Assembly: GCA_029747585.1 (NCBI GenBank)
Contig: JAPEVF010000116.1
Location: forward strand, 1-64,000
DNA: 64,000 nucleotides
Reading direction: 5' to 3'
Origin: Pleurotus djamor
Lineage: Eukaryota > Basidiomycota > Agaricomycetes > Agaricales > Pleurotaceae
The translations under genes and the position numbers were made by a program. Under the pieces are notes generated by a model. The model searched no databases, was not told the origin of the DNA, and saw only the letters and a list, made by a program, of their open reading frames with translations. Of the stretch, positions 1 through 11,667 are shown piece after piece (the stretch's first letter is position 1; every line of letters starts with the position of its first letter).

Positions 1-290
1 TTTTTTTTTGGAGGAGGCTTTGTGTTGGTAATCGCCGAAACTAAGTTAGGGGTAGTACCAGCCTATTGGGTGCTGGGAGACCCAGCCCAGGGAGGAAATG
101 CATTTACGCACACCATGCGATCACGGTAGTGTGGGACTCGGCTACCTCTTTCGGTGCCATACCCACTAAAACCCCCCAGTNGGTAGAACAGGGGACGGGG
201 GTCGAACTCAGGTGCTCTGCACTTGTCAGGGACCCTGAAAGCTCTCAACCGGAAAGGATGGCAACCACTACACCATCCAGTCCCACCACG
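1..290 (-). mobile_element. tRNA-derived SINE-like retroelement, 3' end cut by window edge
   Basis: Read on the minus strand, the element starts near 290 with a tRNA-like head. An RNA polymerase III A-box-like stretch (TGGTGTAGTGG, 265-275) is followed about 55 bp later by a B-box-like stretch (GAGTTCGACCC, 199-209). A non-tRNA body follows, and the element ends in at least nine A residues at 9-1. The D-arm can be folded (GATG/CATC), but the acceptor and T stems are imperfect, so it is not a functional tRNA. Head, body and poly(A) order is that of a SINE. The tail touches base 1, so its length and the 3' target-site duplication are not visible. A degenerate tRNA pseudogene is the alternative, but the downstream body and A-tail favour a SINE. 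Confidence 0.6.
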
Positions 291-1385
291 CTATTGGATC
301 TTGAGAGCTGGGTCAGAGATATAGTTGACTTTGGAATCCACGGCAAGTCATCTAGTCATCCAGCTTCCTATCTAGATAACTACCAGGCAACTCCGATTTG
401 GCGCTGGATTCACTTGCTCGAACGCAGTGGCTCAGCTTTGGCCTGGGCATTCAATATTCAATATTCAATATTCAGGCTCAAGCTCAAGCTTCAAGCTTCA
501 AGCTTCATGCTTCATGGACTACATGTGCCCACCTTTTGCTCGCAGTACTCTCGCTTCAAGCATTGACTCCGAGTCACGCACGTTTTCAGTTCGCGTCGAT
601 CATCCCATCAATATCCTTGCTCACCAGCTCACAAATGACACCAGTAACGATGGCCCACAGTGCCGCCACTTACAAATGCAACCACATTTCCTAGGTCCTT
701 CACATCACTTCAAAGTGTGGATTCCTATTATGTTGCCCGCCCCGACACGAAGCGATCCGTCAAAATCTGGAAAATTCGCCGAAATATATGTACCACCTAG
801 CATCTAGCCCAAACCTCTCCAGGTTCACCATCGGTCACGGTAACGGTCGCATCAACATTACCGACACCAGTCTGGGCCTGCATGACATCTTGTGTAGCCA
901 ACCACCCTTTCCCGCCGTTTGTCAACCAAACACCTTCTCCCCCACGATAAACATTTGTTGAACGACACCGAGAACGGGCATCAGGACCTTCTAAGCACAT
1001 TCCCCCGACTTTCCTGGTGATCACCCTTGTTTATTGGGATGAAGTTCTCTGGGACAACCGCAGGAGGGCGTACGGAGCAGTTCGCGTCCAGTCGATCCCC
1101 CAGCTCGCCTCCATCCACCTCCTTCCTTACTTACTTAATGCCTCTCCCTTCGTTTCGTACGTACTACACAATGTATTTGGCCCAACGTCTTTAATTACAC
1201 CACAGACCCCATATATACACCGTGTACGATAGAAACTCAGGTTACTCTGAGCTGAAAGGGGTTTATATCATCGAAACTCACGCCAATGAGCATGGGACGC
1301 AATCGGAAAGCCAAGACAATGACCCCTGAAGGACCCTTGAACCTTGACCAAAGGGATGTTGCTATGTCTGCCATAAACCACCATC
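291..1385. other. Gene-poor stretch upstream of the kinase
   Basis: I find no supportable gene. A short tandem repeat lies at 449-517. A minus-strand open frame at 797-1024 is Cys- and Gly-containing but has no recognisable domain or convincing start. A TATATA-like stretch near 1209-1215 lies about 170 bp upstream of the kinase ATG and could belong to its promoter. Confidence 0.4.
449..517. repeat. Compound microsatellite
   Basis: Three tandem copies of a 7-9 bp TTCAATA-type unit run directly into several copies of an AAGCTTC-type unit, the last ones degenerate (TTCATGC). No gene overlaps it convincingly. Confidence 0.8.
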
Positions 1386-3633
1386 ATGCCACCGTCCTCC
1401 TCCAGTTCGGGGCCCTCTCGCAAATTCATCGGCGCCGTCGAAGACGAGTGGCAACTGTACAGGTTCGTCGCTTATTCCTACGGAGTGTCTTCACGGCCGA
1501 ACCAAGTAACATAGCGATAATGCGTCCGACTACTCTCTGGGCTCTATCATTGGGTTCGGGGCGTCATCTACTGTCTACACCGCCCTTTACAACCCGCCCC
1601 CCACGCCCGACGGTCAGAAATCTGAACCAATTCCCTGCGCCCTGAAGGTCCTTGACCTTGACTCGCTCGCGCCGCGTTCACTATCCCTATTGCAGCGGGA
1701 AACAATCCTAATGTCACTTTCGAAGCACCCCAATGTCATTCGCGTTCGTGGCTCCTGGATAGACGGTCACAAACTCTACATCGCGATGCGTCTTATGAAC
1801 AAGGGCAGCGCGGCTGACGTCATGCGGTATGGTTGGCCGGGCGGAATGGAGGAGGAGGTTATCAAGTGCATCCTCAAGCAGACTCTTCAAGGCCTCAAGT
1901 GAGTACTTCGTGAAACTGAGCTCCCCTCGCGCTAATCAACATCCCCCAGTTATCTTCACGTCAACGGCTTCATCCATCGCGACGTCAAGGCGGCCAACCT
2001 CTTAATTGATGACGATGGGACCGTACTCCTCGGCGATCTAGGCGTTGCAGCTGACCTCGCCGAAGATAGCACGCCTCACTCAACAGCCACGGGTGCAAGC
2101 CGCCGAACTACGGCCTCGGCCGCTCTCGCTGGCAAGTCCGCCTTTGCCCTCCAGGAGCAGGCCTCTACTGGCAGTGGAAGACGAGTCATGCTCAAAGATT
2201 CGTCCACCCATCAACGCCCAAAGATAGGGAAGCGCAAGTCCTTCGTCGGAACGGTGAGTCAGCCGTTAGTCACTACACGGCGGGTGCATGTCTCTCTAAC
2301 TTGTCATGCCGTGATTAGCCATGTTGGATGGCGCCCGAACTGATCCAAGGCCGGCAATATGATGCCTCCGCAGACATATGGAGCTTTGGCATTACAGCAC
2401 TCGAGCTTACTCAAGGACGGCCTCCTCGTTCCAGAGAATCTTCACAGAAGGTCCTCCTCAGCATGTTCGTATGCTCTCTAACTCAATGTTAATGTATTTA
2501 ACTCTTTCATTGAAGTATACAGGAAGATCCACCGGTGCTGAATCGCGACGGCGGCGTTCACAAGTACACTCGCACGTTCAATGAGATCATATCGAGTTGT
2601 TTAGTCAAGGATCCGACTCAAAGACCAACCGCTGCGCAATTATTGCAAAGCCCCTTCTTTAAATCGGCGAAGAAACCGTCCTACCTCGTCAACGCCATCC
2701 TCAGTAAGTTCAACACCGTCATTTTACGGTCTCAACGGCTCACATCGCACCAGAGAACCTTCCACCCCTTTCCCAACGTCAGGAGCGACTCCCCGTCTCC
2801 TCTGCCTTATCACATCGTACGATCGAATCTTGGGATTTTGCCACAACCATTCACACGCCGAACGCGAGTATCTACCGTCGCCGACCCTCCGAGGATAAAG
2901 ACTACTTCGCCTCTCCAACATCTGCATCTCGGGATGATGTCAGTGCATCAGATTTCTCATGGCACGGAAGCCACACAAGTCTTCCCGGGAAGCGACACGG
3001 AAAGGGCGTATCGTGGCATGAGGACCCTCCGGTTCTAGATGAAGAAGAAGACGTTGGTGGTATCGATGACCCACTCGACGCTTCTGCTCGGTCATCCCCT
3101 GATCGGATATTTGCAGATGATCAGGAAGTGCAGACGGACGCGTCTACATCACCTTCATCCATCTCTCTCCTTGAGAAACCTCTACCTACTTCCCAATCAA
3201 AGCAACCTTCCCCATCACTTGTCACGAATCCCCTTCCGTCGCAACCCCCCGCCCCACCTGCGGAAGTACAACCACAACCCCCATTAGCTCAATCAGAACT
3301 CCCACCATCCTCAACTTCATCTTCAGGCATATGGCGTAAACTCAAGACTAACCTCCGTCGGCCTTCTTCCTCCCGTGGTCTCGACTCTACCATTGATAAG
3401 GAAAAGGACCTATGCAAGGTCGAGAGTCGAAGGTCCGAGATACTCAAGGAGTTTATTCCGGAGAAAGACAAAGGTAGTTTGACTGGTAGGTTTGCGAGAA
3501 AGGCTAGTGCGAGTCGGAATGCACTTGCTGGAGCGACGAATAAGGCTGTTGGTGAGTAATCTCGGGTTCATATCGCTTGGGCTTGATGGTTAATGTTCGT
3601 GTGTCATGTTATACAGAGTTTATGAAATCTTGA
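1386..3633 (+). CDS. STE20-family protein kinase, Fray/OSR1-SPAK type
   Basis: Predicted serine/threonine kinase of about 635 residues, coded by seven exons. The start ATG at 1386 gives a short leader, and the first intron (1463-1514) leads into the glycine-rich loop GFGASSTVY. Further motifs in order are the catalytic Lys in [15 protein letters not shown], a DLG in place of DFG, and the activation segment [13 protein letters not shown], which is close to animal OSR1/SPAK. About 50 residues rich in Ser, Thr and Ala are inserted between DLG and the T-loop. The C-terminal half is Ser/Pro-rich and low in complexity. The final exon adds only a few codons after an intron at about 3554-3616. Kinases of this group act in stress, polarity and ion-transport signalling; the target here is unknown. 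It converges on CSN6 downstream. Confidence 0.85.
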
Positions 3634-3961
3634 GTTTCTTTGTGAAGTTTTGTCGGGCCCATCTCCTCCGAGTCATTGTCTCCTCATCATCCAATCATGT
3701 CATCCTCCAAACTCAAGCTCCATGTTGCATCCCTCCCGCCCCATGCCCCCATTCTTGTATATCTATAATCAATTACCCAACATACCCCATCGTTGCGCCT
3801 AATATATGTATGCATCGGACCATATTTATAGAATGTACAATAATCCTTGCCTTATTTTGTATCAGTGTACATACATCTTGAATTCACAAGTTGAATATGC
3901 GACCAACTGGTCGATCGAACGAAGGACTCGGAGGAAAAGTTACAAAGTGTTGATGTCCACT
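3634..3961. other. Convergent 3' region between kinase and CSN6
   Basis: AT-rich stretch between two convergent stop codons, presumably the two 3' untranslated regions. No coding potential or RNA gene is seen. Confidence 0.5.
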
Positions 3962-5461
3962 CTAATGCATGCGATCCCAATCCATGCCCGCTCGACCTGT
4001 GCCCCGTCTCCTAGGGCCTCCCATACTTCGTTCGTCACGGCCGGCCGTCAAAGCAGAGTGCTTGTCAACCATCTGCAATTGATATGCAGTTCGTCAGAAT
4101 GGAATCCGTGATGGTCAAGATATGGACAAACATCATTGAGAGTGTTTACTCCTTTGGTCATTGTCGATAAGAACGCGGTGAGCTGTACGTCCTCGTATTC
4201 CTACGTCACGCAGGAAATGTGAATACAATTCTCAGAGATGTCCAGGATACGTACCGTGTCGAATTCCTCGCGGAAACCTTTGTTCTCCGTGGCAGGGAGG
4301 GATGCAACGAGTGCTGATAGTGCACGCAACGTTGCATGATCTTTAGGTGCTTTGCCTAGCCAATATCTTTAGCTTCGAGTGATCTTCAACCATCACAATC
4401 ATAATACATACCTTCTGATGCATCTTGGCAGTACTTCGCCAACACCCCTATACGGTCATGAAGCATCTTCACAGCCGCGCGTTGTGTCTGCAGATGTGAC
4501 TCCACTACCCAATCACCCAATCACACACAGACCAATGTCATCAACCATTAACATCAATTCATCTCATCAGAATGAAGGAAACACTCACAGCTCGTGCCTC
4601 CACCACCGCCTCTCGCCGTCCAATCCACCGCAATACGCTCAGCTTCTCCAGTTTCCACGTTATACGAAGCTTCAATAAACACAGATCGCGTCTTCCTATC
4701 TCTTATTTCGACCGACGGTTCGTATGCTTTGAATGGTAGTGTTTGGGCATTTACGTCTGAGGAGACGAAGGCGAGTGTGGGTTGGAGGATGAGTAGGAGT
4801 GGTGTGGAGCAGTAGTTCGTGAACTGGAGATCATTTCACAATGAATGAATGGCAAGAATAGATAAATTAGTGAACGGATTGGTTTGAAGGGAAGATGTCA
4901 CTTACTTGATCATGCAACGCGATATGTTTTGAAGTTGGATAGGTCGCGACGGTGTACCATCCAATAAACTCCAACGAAGGAAACACCTGTTTATCTGACA
5001 ATCACTATAAATCAACAGGGAAAACAGAAGGACATGAATAGATTGAGATTACATACATTGATCTCGTCTCGAAACGAGGAATCCATGATCAACATTCTGC
5101 GTATCGCCCTCCACCGCCAACTCGAACGTATTGACGATCTCAACCTCCCGACCAGTCTGCGTACCCAGCAACGCGCCAAGAACTACATAAACAGATCATG
5201 TTTCAAAGGATGCCTTTTCAATAGATCAAGGGGGTATGATATGCGAACCGAAAGGAGAGTTTGAGTTCGTTTGTAACTTCAGTCGAGTCAGGTGCTCAGA
5301 GATATTGAGAATAGGTAGTGGATGTCTAGGCGTATGTAATTAGTCACATCGGGCTGGATTAACGCGTCGTTATCGACTCACAATGAAAGAGACAACCCAG
5401 ACGTAGTCGACGATGGTAGAACGACGGATTGTTCATCGGTATCCATCGCGGTAGAGCTCAT
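3962..5461 (-). CDS. CSN6: COP9 signalosome subunit 6
   Basis: Non-catalytic MPN-domain subunit of the COP9 signalosome, which removes NEDD8 from cullin-RING ligases. The N-terminus starts with a short Ser/Thr-rich leader (start at 5461), then an MPN fold containing LGALLGTQTG and VEIVNTFEL. Middle exons read STPLLLILQPTLA, a match to the CSN6 motif LFLKLNP, and then GEAERIAVDWTAR, matching the human ATEEAERIGVDHVAR region. A later exon (QRAAVKMLHDRIGVL) matches the C-terminal helical part. The JAMM zinc site is absent, as expected for CSN6 rather than CSN5. At least seven small introns. The C-terminus ends in a Gly/Arg-rich tail. Its presence implies a full signalosome, since CSN5 needs CSN6 as partner. 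Confidence 0.9.
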
Positions 5462-6014
5462 GGTGATGAAAGGAAGTGAGTCGAATTTGGCGCCGAAAAC
5501 ATCTTGAAAACATCTCATTGATCTCAAGCCATGAGATCGGTCAACAGCACTACGGACGACCGTCACTCTCTTCAAAGATTTGAACGAACGAGAGGATTCA
5601 GTCAAATTTGTCTTGTTCTATTAGGACGGGAATAATGATACCTGAAGATTACTCGTGAGCGAGCCAATGCAGTATCTACAGCGTACGTAGTATGAAGTAT
5701 CCTCGAGAACGAACGAACTTGAAAATTGAATATTGAATGTTTGAAACGTGAAACAAATCCGAGAAATTTTACGTTTGGTATATGCTACGCACTCAAAAGA
5801 AAAATGAACAAGGCGAAAGCGACCATGCGCCACGCCAGATATACAGCAAAAAGTACGCCGTACTCTATGCTAAGGGGGGATTATGCGGTGGGGGCACATA
5901 GACATAGAGGGAGAACAAGGATGCATGACTATAAGTCGGCTAAATTACTGGATGATGAGTCCCAGATACGAATGTGCGACGTTAGTGAAGTATAACGAAG
6001 GGTAAACACGCCGG
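5462..6014. other. CSN6 promoter and chitin deacetylase 3' region
   Basis: Both neighbours are on the minus strand, so this holds the CSN6 promoter and 5' UTR and the 3' UTR of the deacetylase. Short frames here show no domain and are not called. Confidence 0.45.
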
Positions 6015-7682
6015 TTACAGCGCAGAGAGGGCAAAGGCGATGACGATGGATGCAATGGATAGGGCCGCTCCTCGCGTAGAGAAGGGTGTATTTGACATCG
6101 CTCCATTGGATCCTTTGACGGCATCAGAGGCTTTGGTCGCTTGGGCAGCACCAGGTGCGCCTTTGGTAGCTACAAAGGAAGAAGAAAATACGTGTCAGAC
6201 ATGGCCAACGAAAGTATGCAAACGGAGCGAAGGCTCATCAAGAACTTCCATACTCACCTGTGACAGGAAGTGGATTTGTCTTGTTATCATTTGTCTCCAA
6301 GTACGCATCTCCCAACGGCTTGTTCAAGCAAACAGTGACAGGCTCAATTTTGAATGGTGGTTGATGTGCAAGAGCGTCGGGGAGGATATAACCAGTCGCG
6401 ACCTCGACAGACTGTTGGAAGAGGTCGTGCTCAAGGACGATGAAGCCGTTGTTCATAGACGAAACGTTGCCCATGATGCTTTGCCAGTTGTTCAGCACCT
6501 TCTGTACCGAAGCGAGGCCACCATGGATGTTGAAATCTGATTAGTCGATGTGAGTAAAAGCGACACGGCGGGAGTAGAAACAAGTACCATCGGTATCGAA
6601 TGTCGCGTATGGACCGATGCGAGTCCACATGACGGGAGTAAGGTTCATGGCCTTTGCGATGGCACGGACGCGATCACTGAAGAGTAAGTTTCAGTATGTG
6701 CTGAGATTCCTGAAGACAAATGCGCGCACTCAATATCACCGTAAGGAGGACGGAAGGTCAATGGTGTGACCCCCAATGCGTCCTTGATGATCTTCCTTGT
6801 CCATCCCAGCTCCGCGATGATTTGCTCGTTTGTCAAGGTGGTCAACGGAGGGTGTGCCCAGGTGTGTACAGAAATTTCGTGACCAGTCATGTACATGTAT
6901 TGGAGAGTTTGAGCCGCGTAAGCGATGCGAGATCCAACAGCGAAGAAAGTAGCTTTGAGGTTCTTTTCATCTAGGTAGTTCAAGAGGTTGGGCGTGTAAA
7001 AGGCAGGACCATCGTCATAAGTAAGTCCCCAAGTCATTTTATCGGGGCAGCTCGTAATATCACTAGATCGCGTGCAGCCTCCGCATGTCCACCAGCAGCG
7101 ATTGGCATCGTCAGCAAGGATGTCGGTGTTGGCAGGGCAACCACCCTCTTTCGTGGCAGAAAGATTGGGGATCTGGACACCAGAGTTCGCGACCTCTGCA
7201 ATCCATTGCTTAACTTCTGGACTATCTGTGGGAGGTCTCTGATCTGGCGGTGGGTAATTTGCGAGTACGATGGACTTGGCTGGTGAGTCATAGTCAGCAA
7301 ATTTCAGCGCAAATCAGCCTTTTCTGAGCAACTCACCATCTGGCAATGGGGGCGCATTAGGAAGCGAAGAAGGAACTGAGCCTGCGGTGAAAGTTATAGG
7401 AAGGGGGATCGTTACTGAGGTCTGCGCGTTAGACACGATCTGCGTCAAAGGCACCGCCGTCGGGTTGGTCGCCAACAGCGTAACTGATGGCTCTGGGGTC
7501 GAAGTAGTAGCTGGCGACGCGACAGGCGGGGTAGGTCCTGGCGCGCCAAGGGTTGCTGACCCTGGCTGGGAGGGAGATGCAGGAGGAGCTTGGCGGGCGA
7601 CCTTGGCGTGGCGGGCCAAGAGAGGGTTGTGTGCGACGGCGAACAGGGGCACAAAAACGAGAGTTGACGCTGTGAGCTTCAT
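6015..7682 (-). CDS. Chitin deacetylase, GPI-anchored (copy A)
   Basis: Polysaccharide deacetylase (NodB fold, CE4) that removes acetyl groups from chitin to give chitosan in the cell wall. The N-terminal signal peptide starts at 7682 (MKLTASTLVFVPLFAVA) and is followed by a Pro/Ser/Thr-rich linker. NodB motifs are visible: TYDDGP (metal-binding Asp pair), HEISVHTWAHP (metal His pair) and RPPYGD. After the catalytic domain comes a region ending LNKPLGDAYLETNDN, then a Ser/Ala-rich stalk and a terminal hydrophobic segment (LSIASIVIAFALSAL), typical of a GPI signal. Several short introns. A paralogue lies at 21704-23305 in the opposite orientation. Substrate preference cannot be read from sequence. 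Confidence 0.9.
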
Positions 7683-7828
7683 CGTGGACGTCGTTTGGAA
7701 AGAGCGTGCTTGCGAGAGAGGGCGAGGAAATGAAAGAGAAAAACGAGGCGGGCGAGCGATGCCGGTGGTTGAAAAGAAAAAAAGGCGACACAAACAGAAT
7801 GAACCGGGTTTTGTTTACACCCCTGGGC

Positions 7829-7836
7829 TATTTATA
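7829..7836 (-). promoter_or_regulatory. TATA box of chitin deacetylase copy A
   Basis: TATAAATA on the minus strand, about 150 bp upstream of the start codon at 7682. The spacing allows a 5' leader of roughly 115-120 bases. Confidence 0.5.
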
Positions 7837-8494
7837 GGGACCACATGGGAGCTCCTCGGGCGCCTATGCAACTCGGTTGCCCTTCAAGACGCCAGCTCTT
7901 CTGATTGTGATGGTTTCTCTTCGGCAGGCTCCCGTGCCGCCAGAGTCATCAGCCAGAACACCGAGCTCAACGTGGGAGACATCGACTAGGCGATTCAGAT
8001 TATCCCCGAATGATCCCCGACCCACATAGGAGCCCCCTTGTGCTTGGATAGGGTCACCTGGGAGTTCCCGCGGGCCGAGGTCCAGCTGATTCCGTTTCTT
8101 CCTCTGCACGCTCATGCACGTTCGTCGTGTATCGCGTGTCTTCCCAGCCATGATTGACAAATCGTGGTAGCACACATCTCGGCGTGCTCGATTCCAAGAA
8201 CTAGGCACTCCCTACAGGTGTTTATCCTTTGCGAGGTTGAACACTTGGTCGTGTCTTCGCCTCCCTTGGCTTTCGCAGAGTACCTCCTCGTATGCCGCTA
8301 TCGAAGCTTCTTATGTGAATTCAAACCTACCCCTCATATGCGACACGCCATCGCGAGGTAGCATGCGCATGTGCGCAAATATCATTCATGGGAGTCCGCT
8401 TACCCATTTGATCCTCCGCCCATTACGATATGGCACCTTACTTCTGAAAGGAACGCCAACGCAGAAGGTGCCGGTGATGCTTCACCCTCGATGC
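7837..8494. other. Shared upstream region between divergent genes
   Basis: Divergent intergenic region between the chitin deacetylase and the phosphodiesterase gene. No gene, RNA or repeat recognised apart from the two TATA boxes at its margins. Confidence 0.4.
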
Positions 8495-8503
8495 TATATA
8501 AAT
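8495..8503 (+). promoter_or_regulatory. TATA box of the phosphodiesterase gene
   Basis: TATATAAAT centred 54 bp upstream of the ATG at 8553. This predicts a start of transcription about 25-30 bp downstream and a very short 5' leader. Confidence 0.55.
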
Positions 8504-8552
8504 GCCTCGGCTGGAGTAGTGTGGATTGTTGGTCCCACTCCCTACGACTAAC

Positions 8553-10168
8553 ATGTTTCGTTCGCGTCTTATCTCTCTGGCAGTCGCGCTTTCTCTGTCC
8601 CAGTGGACGAATGCGGCACCAACTCAGAGACACGTCGATATCCAGGTGCGTTCTACTTTAATACAATTCCAATGGCAACACTAATGAAGCCCTGCACCGG
8701 CAGGGTCATCGTGGAGGTCGAGGGGACACCGTTGAGAACACTCTCCCAAGTTTTGCATGGTGAGCATTCCCTGGCTCTGGTAAAAACTCTCATGACGTCC
8801 AGTGTAGGGGATTAATCAATGGTGCCGAAACCTTGGAGCTCGACAATGGAATAACCAAGGTTCGTTCTACGCTACTTATAGCCCCCTCGGCATACCCATA
8901 AATAAGTCTCCAGGATGGAGTCGTGGTCGTGTGGCACGATGAAGATATCGAACCAGAAAAGTGTCAAGACACTGCACCCGTGGTAAGTGTACATTCCTAC
9001 CCGGACTTCTGCCCGACTCATGGAATTATTTCCCACCTAGTTCCCCAATGACCCGATGTTTCCTTACATCGGAAAGTTTATCGCAAACCTTACCCTCGCT
9101 CAAATTAAGACACTTGACTGTGGCTCGAAACGGCTCGTTAACTTCCGTAAGCTTCTCCACTGTCCATATGTATCTTATTTTCGCTTTGCTGATCACCTAA
9201 AATAGCTTTCCAACTCACATACCCTCGAACGCGTATCTCCACGCTCAAGGAAACCTTTGATTTCGTTGAATGTGCTGATCCAAAACACACGATCAAGTGG
9301 AACATCGAATCCAAGATTGACGCCCCGTTCCCAAATCTCACCCGTGGTGTTGACGACTTCGTTACGAAGCAACATGCTTTGTTCGTAGCAAGCCCTTACC
9401 GGCGTAGCATCACGGTAGGGCGGAGACTACTATTCACACGTCTCGCTAAACAATTCAAACAATTTTATAGTTCCAGAGTTTCGATTGGAGGACCTTGATT
9501 GGGATGAAGGTGACTGACTCTCTTGTGTTCAATTCATCATATGGCGCCTTTCTCAAGGATACATGCTTTGATGCTCATAGAAACTTGATCCTACCGTGAT
9601 CACCTCAGCTCTGATTGATGAGTACGCCCGAACTCCCAATATCTTGCCTCCTCTGAGTTGATGTTGATTACTTCGTTTGACTCACCAGTAACACCGGCTT
9701 TGGAGCCAACAACGCGACGTCTCCTTGGCTTGCTGGTCTGCGGTTGGATTCGTTCCCTGGGCCTTCGGTGGGAGCTCAAGTGTCTCAAGCAGCACATTCC
9801 ATCGGCGCGAATGTCGTTTCGTCTGTTGGAACAGCTAGCAAGAGCCCTACACCCGACCCCCTTCAGCCAGGTTACATTCCTTTCACTGATGAACCGATGG
9901 TCAGTGAAGCCCATAAATTGGGGATGGTCGTGAAGCCATGGACGGTAGGTAGCTTCACCATAGTTAACGCGCTGCGATGCTAAACATGTGCAAGATTGAC
10001 GGCCTTAACCTTGTCGAACGGCTGGTCAATATTGGTGTCGATGGAATTATTACTGACTTCCCCGACGGTGTGCGACGATGGGCTGTCCAACATGGTCTTC
10101 CGGTTGCGCCAACGTTTTCTCAGACGAAGGTCCTTAAATGCTTAGATAAACACACTAAGAATTGGTAG
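8553..10168 (+). CDS. Secreted glycerophosphodiester phosphodiesterase
   Basis: GDPD-family enzyme that splits glycerophosphodiesters into glycerol 3-phosphate and an alcohol. The first exon encodes a signal peptide (MFRSRLISLAVALSLSQWTNAA), and the second carries the catalytic start GHRGGRGDTVENT (His-Arg-Gly ... Glu-Asn). The next exons have ETLELDN and DGVVVVWHDEDI, supplying the acidic metal ligands and second His of the TIM barrel. The C-terminal exon has VKPWTIDG and VDGIITDFPDGVR, the usual GDPD strand-7/8 motif. About ten introns, some with very short exons between. The signal peptide suggests secretion or a role in the wall or vacuole, for example phosphate or glycerol scavenging. 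Confidence 0.88.
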
Positions 10169-10245
10169 ACGTGTAGCTACATCAATGATAATGATATGCC
10201 ATTGGCTTCAATGCTACATGATTGCGCCGTTGTGCTCAGGAGGGA

Positions 10246-10275
10246 GTTAGGGTTGTCGGGTGACCCTAACCCTAG
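10246..10275. promoter_or_regulatory. Telobox-like inverted repeat upstream of the Rieske gene
   Basis: GTTAGGGT (10246-10253) is followed after nine bases by its reverse complement ACCCTAAC (10263-10270), running on into CCTAG. The motif contains the TTAGGG/CCCTAA unit bound by TTAGGG-repeat factors of the Tbf1/Teb1 type. It sits about 105-125 bp before the RIP1 ATG. Binding is an inference; only the palindrome is seen. Confidence 0.4.
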
Positions 10276-10373
10276 CCGAAACTCGGAGGCGGGAAAGACC
10301 GGATTTTATGCGCCAGTCAGAGGATTTGGATTTGCTTCAAGACCACTTACCTTCATAACCCTTTCTTAATACC

Positions 10374-11431
10374 ATGGCCACCGTCCGCGCCGTCAAAAAG
10401 GCGGTCACAATACCGCCCACTGTTCGCACCCTCGCATCAGGCGTTCCCTCCGCCCCTCTGCTCAACCTCGCCGCGCGAGACAACTCGGAACATGGTCACG
10501 GCTCCGTTCGCGCTGACGCCCCCTCTCGTTTCGTCGGTGGAGTCTCTCGAGGCTCGGTCTCTGGTCTCGTTTCCAAGACCTATATCAATGGTGAGCGAGC
10601 TCCGAGATGAGGAAACTGGGTTGGTTGTTAAATACGAAAAAATTGCTTTTTTGTAGCATCATCTGTTGTCCAACCTCGCCTCCTCCACACCTCTGCGGTC
10701 GTAAAGGAATCCGAAGTCCCCGATTTCTCTGCCTACCGCGCGGACAACACCTCCAACAACCGTGCCTTCTCGTACTTCATGGTCGGCTCACTCGGTCTCC
10801 TCTCCGCATCGTTCGCCAAATCCACCGTCACGGAGTTCCTGAAGACGATGTCTGCCTCCGCCGACGTTCTCGCTATGGCGAAGGTTGAAGTCGACTTGAA
10901 CGCTATTCCGGAGGGGAAGAACGTTATCATCAAATGGCGGGGAAAGCCCGTGTTCATCCGACACAGAACGGCTTCGGAGATTGAGGAAGCGCGCACGTCG
11001 GACTGGAAGTCGTTGAGGGATCCTGAGAGTGATGAGGCTCGGGCTAAGAAGCCTGAGTGGCTGGTCATGCTTGGTGTTTGCACCCATCTTGGTTGTGTGC
11101 CCATTGGTGAAGCTGGAGACTATGGAGGATGGTATGTCGTTAATAACGTGGGTACTTGGTTCAACATTGGTCTCATTGAATGCTTTCAGGTTCTGCCCAT
11201 GCCACGGTTCCCATTATGACATTTGTAAGCACTCGCGTTCTCTCAGTGTTACCTCCTCAGCTCAATCCTTTACCCTCTCCAGCCGGACGTATCCGCAAGG
11301 GTCCTGCTCCTGTAAGTACCACTCATAGTACAGATCTCCCAAACACCTTCTCACATTCTTTGGTATAGTTGAACTTGGAAGTCCCCGTTCACGACTTCAA
11401 CGAGGCGGAAGGAAAACTCATCATCGGATAG
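10374..11431 (+). CDS. RIP1: Rieske iron-sulfur protein of the cytochrome bc1 complex
   Basis: Subunit of respiratory complex III carrying the high-potential 2Fe-2S cluster that accepts electrons from ubiquinol. The N-terminus (start 10374) is rich in Arg, Ala and Ser without acidic residues at first, fitting a mitochondrial presequence. A transmembrane stretch follows (FMVGSLGLLSASFAK), then the hinge. Cluster box 1 is CTHLGC and box 2 is CPCHGSHYD, giving the two Cys and two His ligands plus the disulphide Cys pair. The C-terminal exons read SGRIRKGPAP and LEVPVHDF, as in family members, ending at 11431. Introns split the two cluster boxes. Length fits the family. Confidence 0.96.
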
Positions 11432-11667
11432 ATTTACATTGTTGAATTCGGGGTTCCTGTATTGTCCACCAATAATCCGTAGATTTGCTCGAGTCCTTGT
11501 CTAGAACTACCTCGAGGCAATAAGTCCGCAGTGTCTTCGTTTGGTGTCAATTTTGATGACGCAAGTGCACCGGGTAGTTAGAGAGCTAAGAGGTCACCCA
11601 CGCTCCGAACTTTGACCACGTACTTTCTACTCACTACATACTTACTCACTGCGCTCACGACGTTGAA

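Noticed and set aside
190..285. Possible functional tRNA gene on the minus strand
   Set aside because: The D-arm folds, but acceptor and T stems do not pair well and no clean anticodon arm can be placed. It is better read as the head of a SINE.
797..1024. 75-codon minus-strand open frame with Cys and Gly
   Set aside because: No recognisable domain, no supported start and no clear exon upstream. Left uncalled.
7387..7989. 200-codon plus-strand frame antisense to chitin deacetylase A
   Set aside because: It overlaps the signal peptide and linker codons of the real gene, and composition follows the opposite strand's codon bias.
10246..10275. Internal telomere array
   Set aside because: Only two or three partial repeat units are present; too short for an array and better seen as a regulatory motif.
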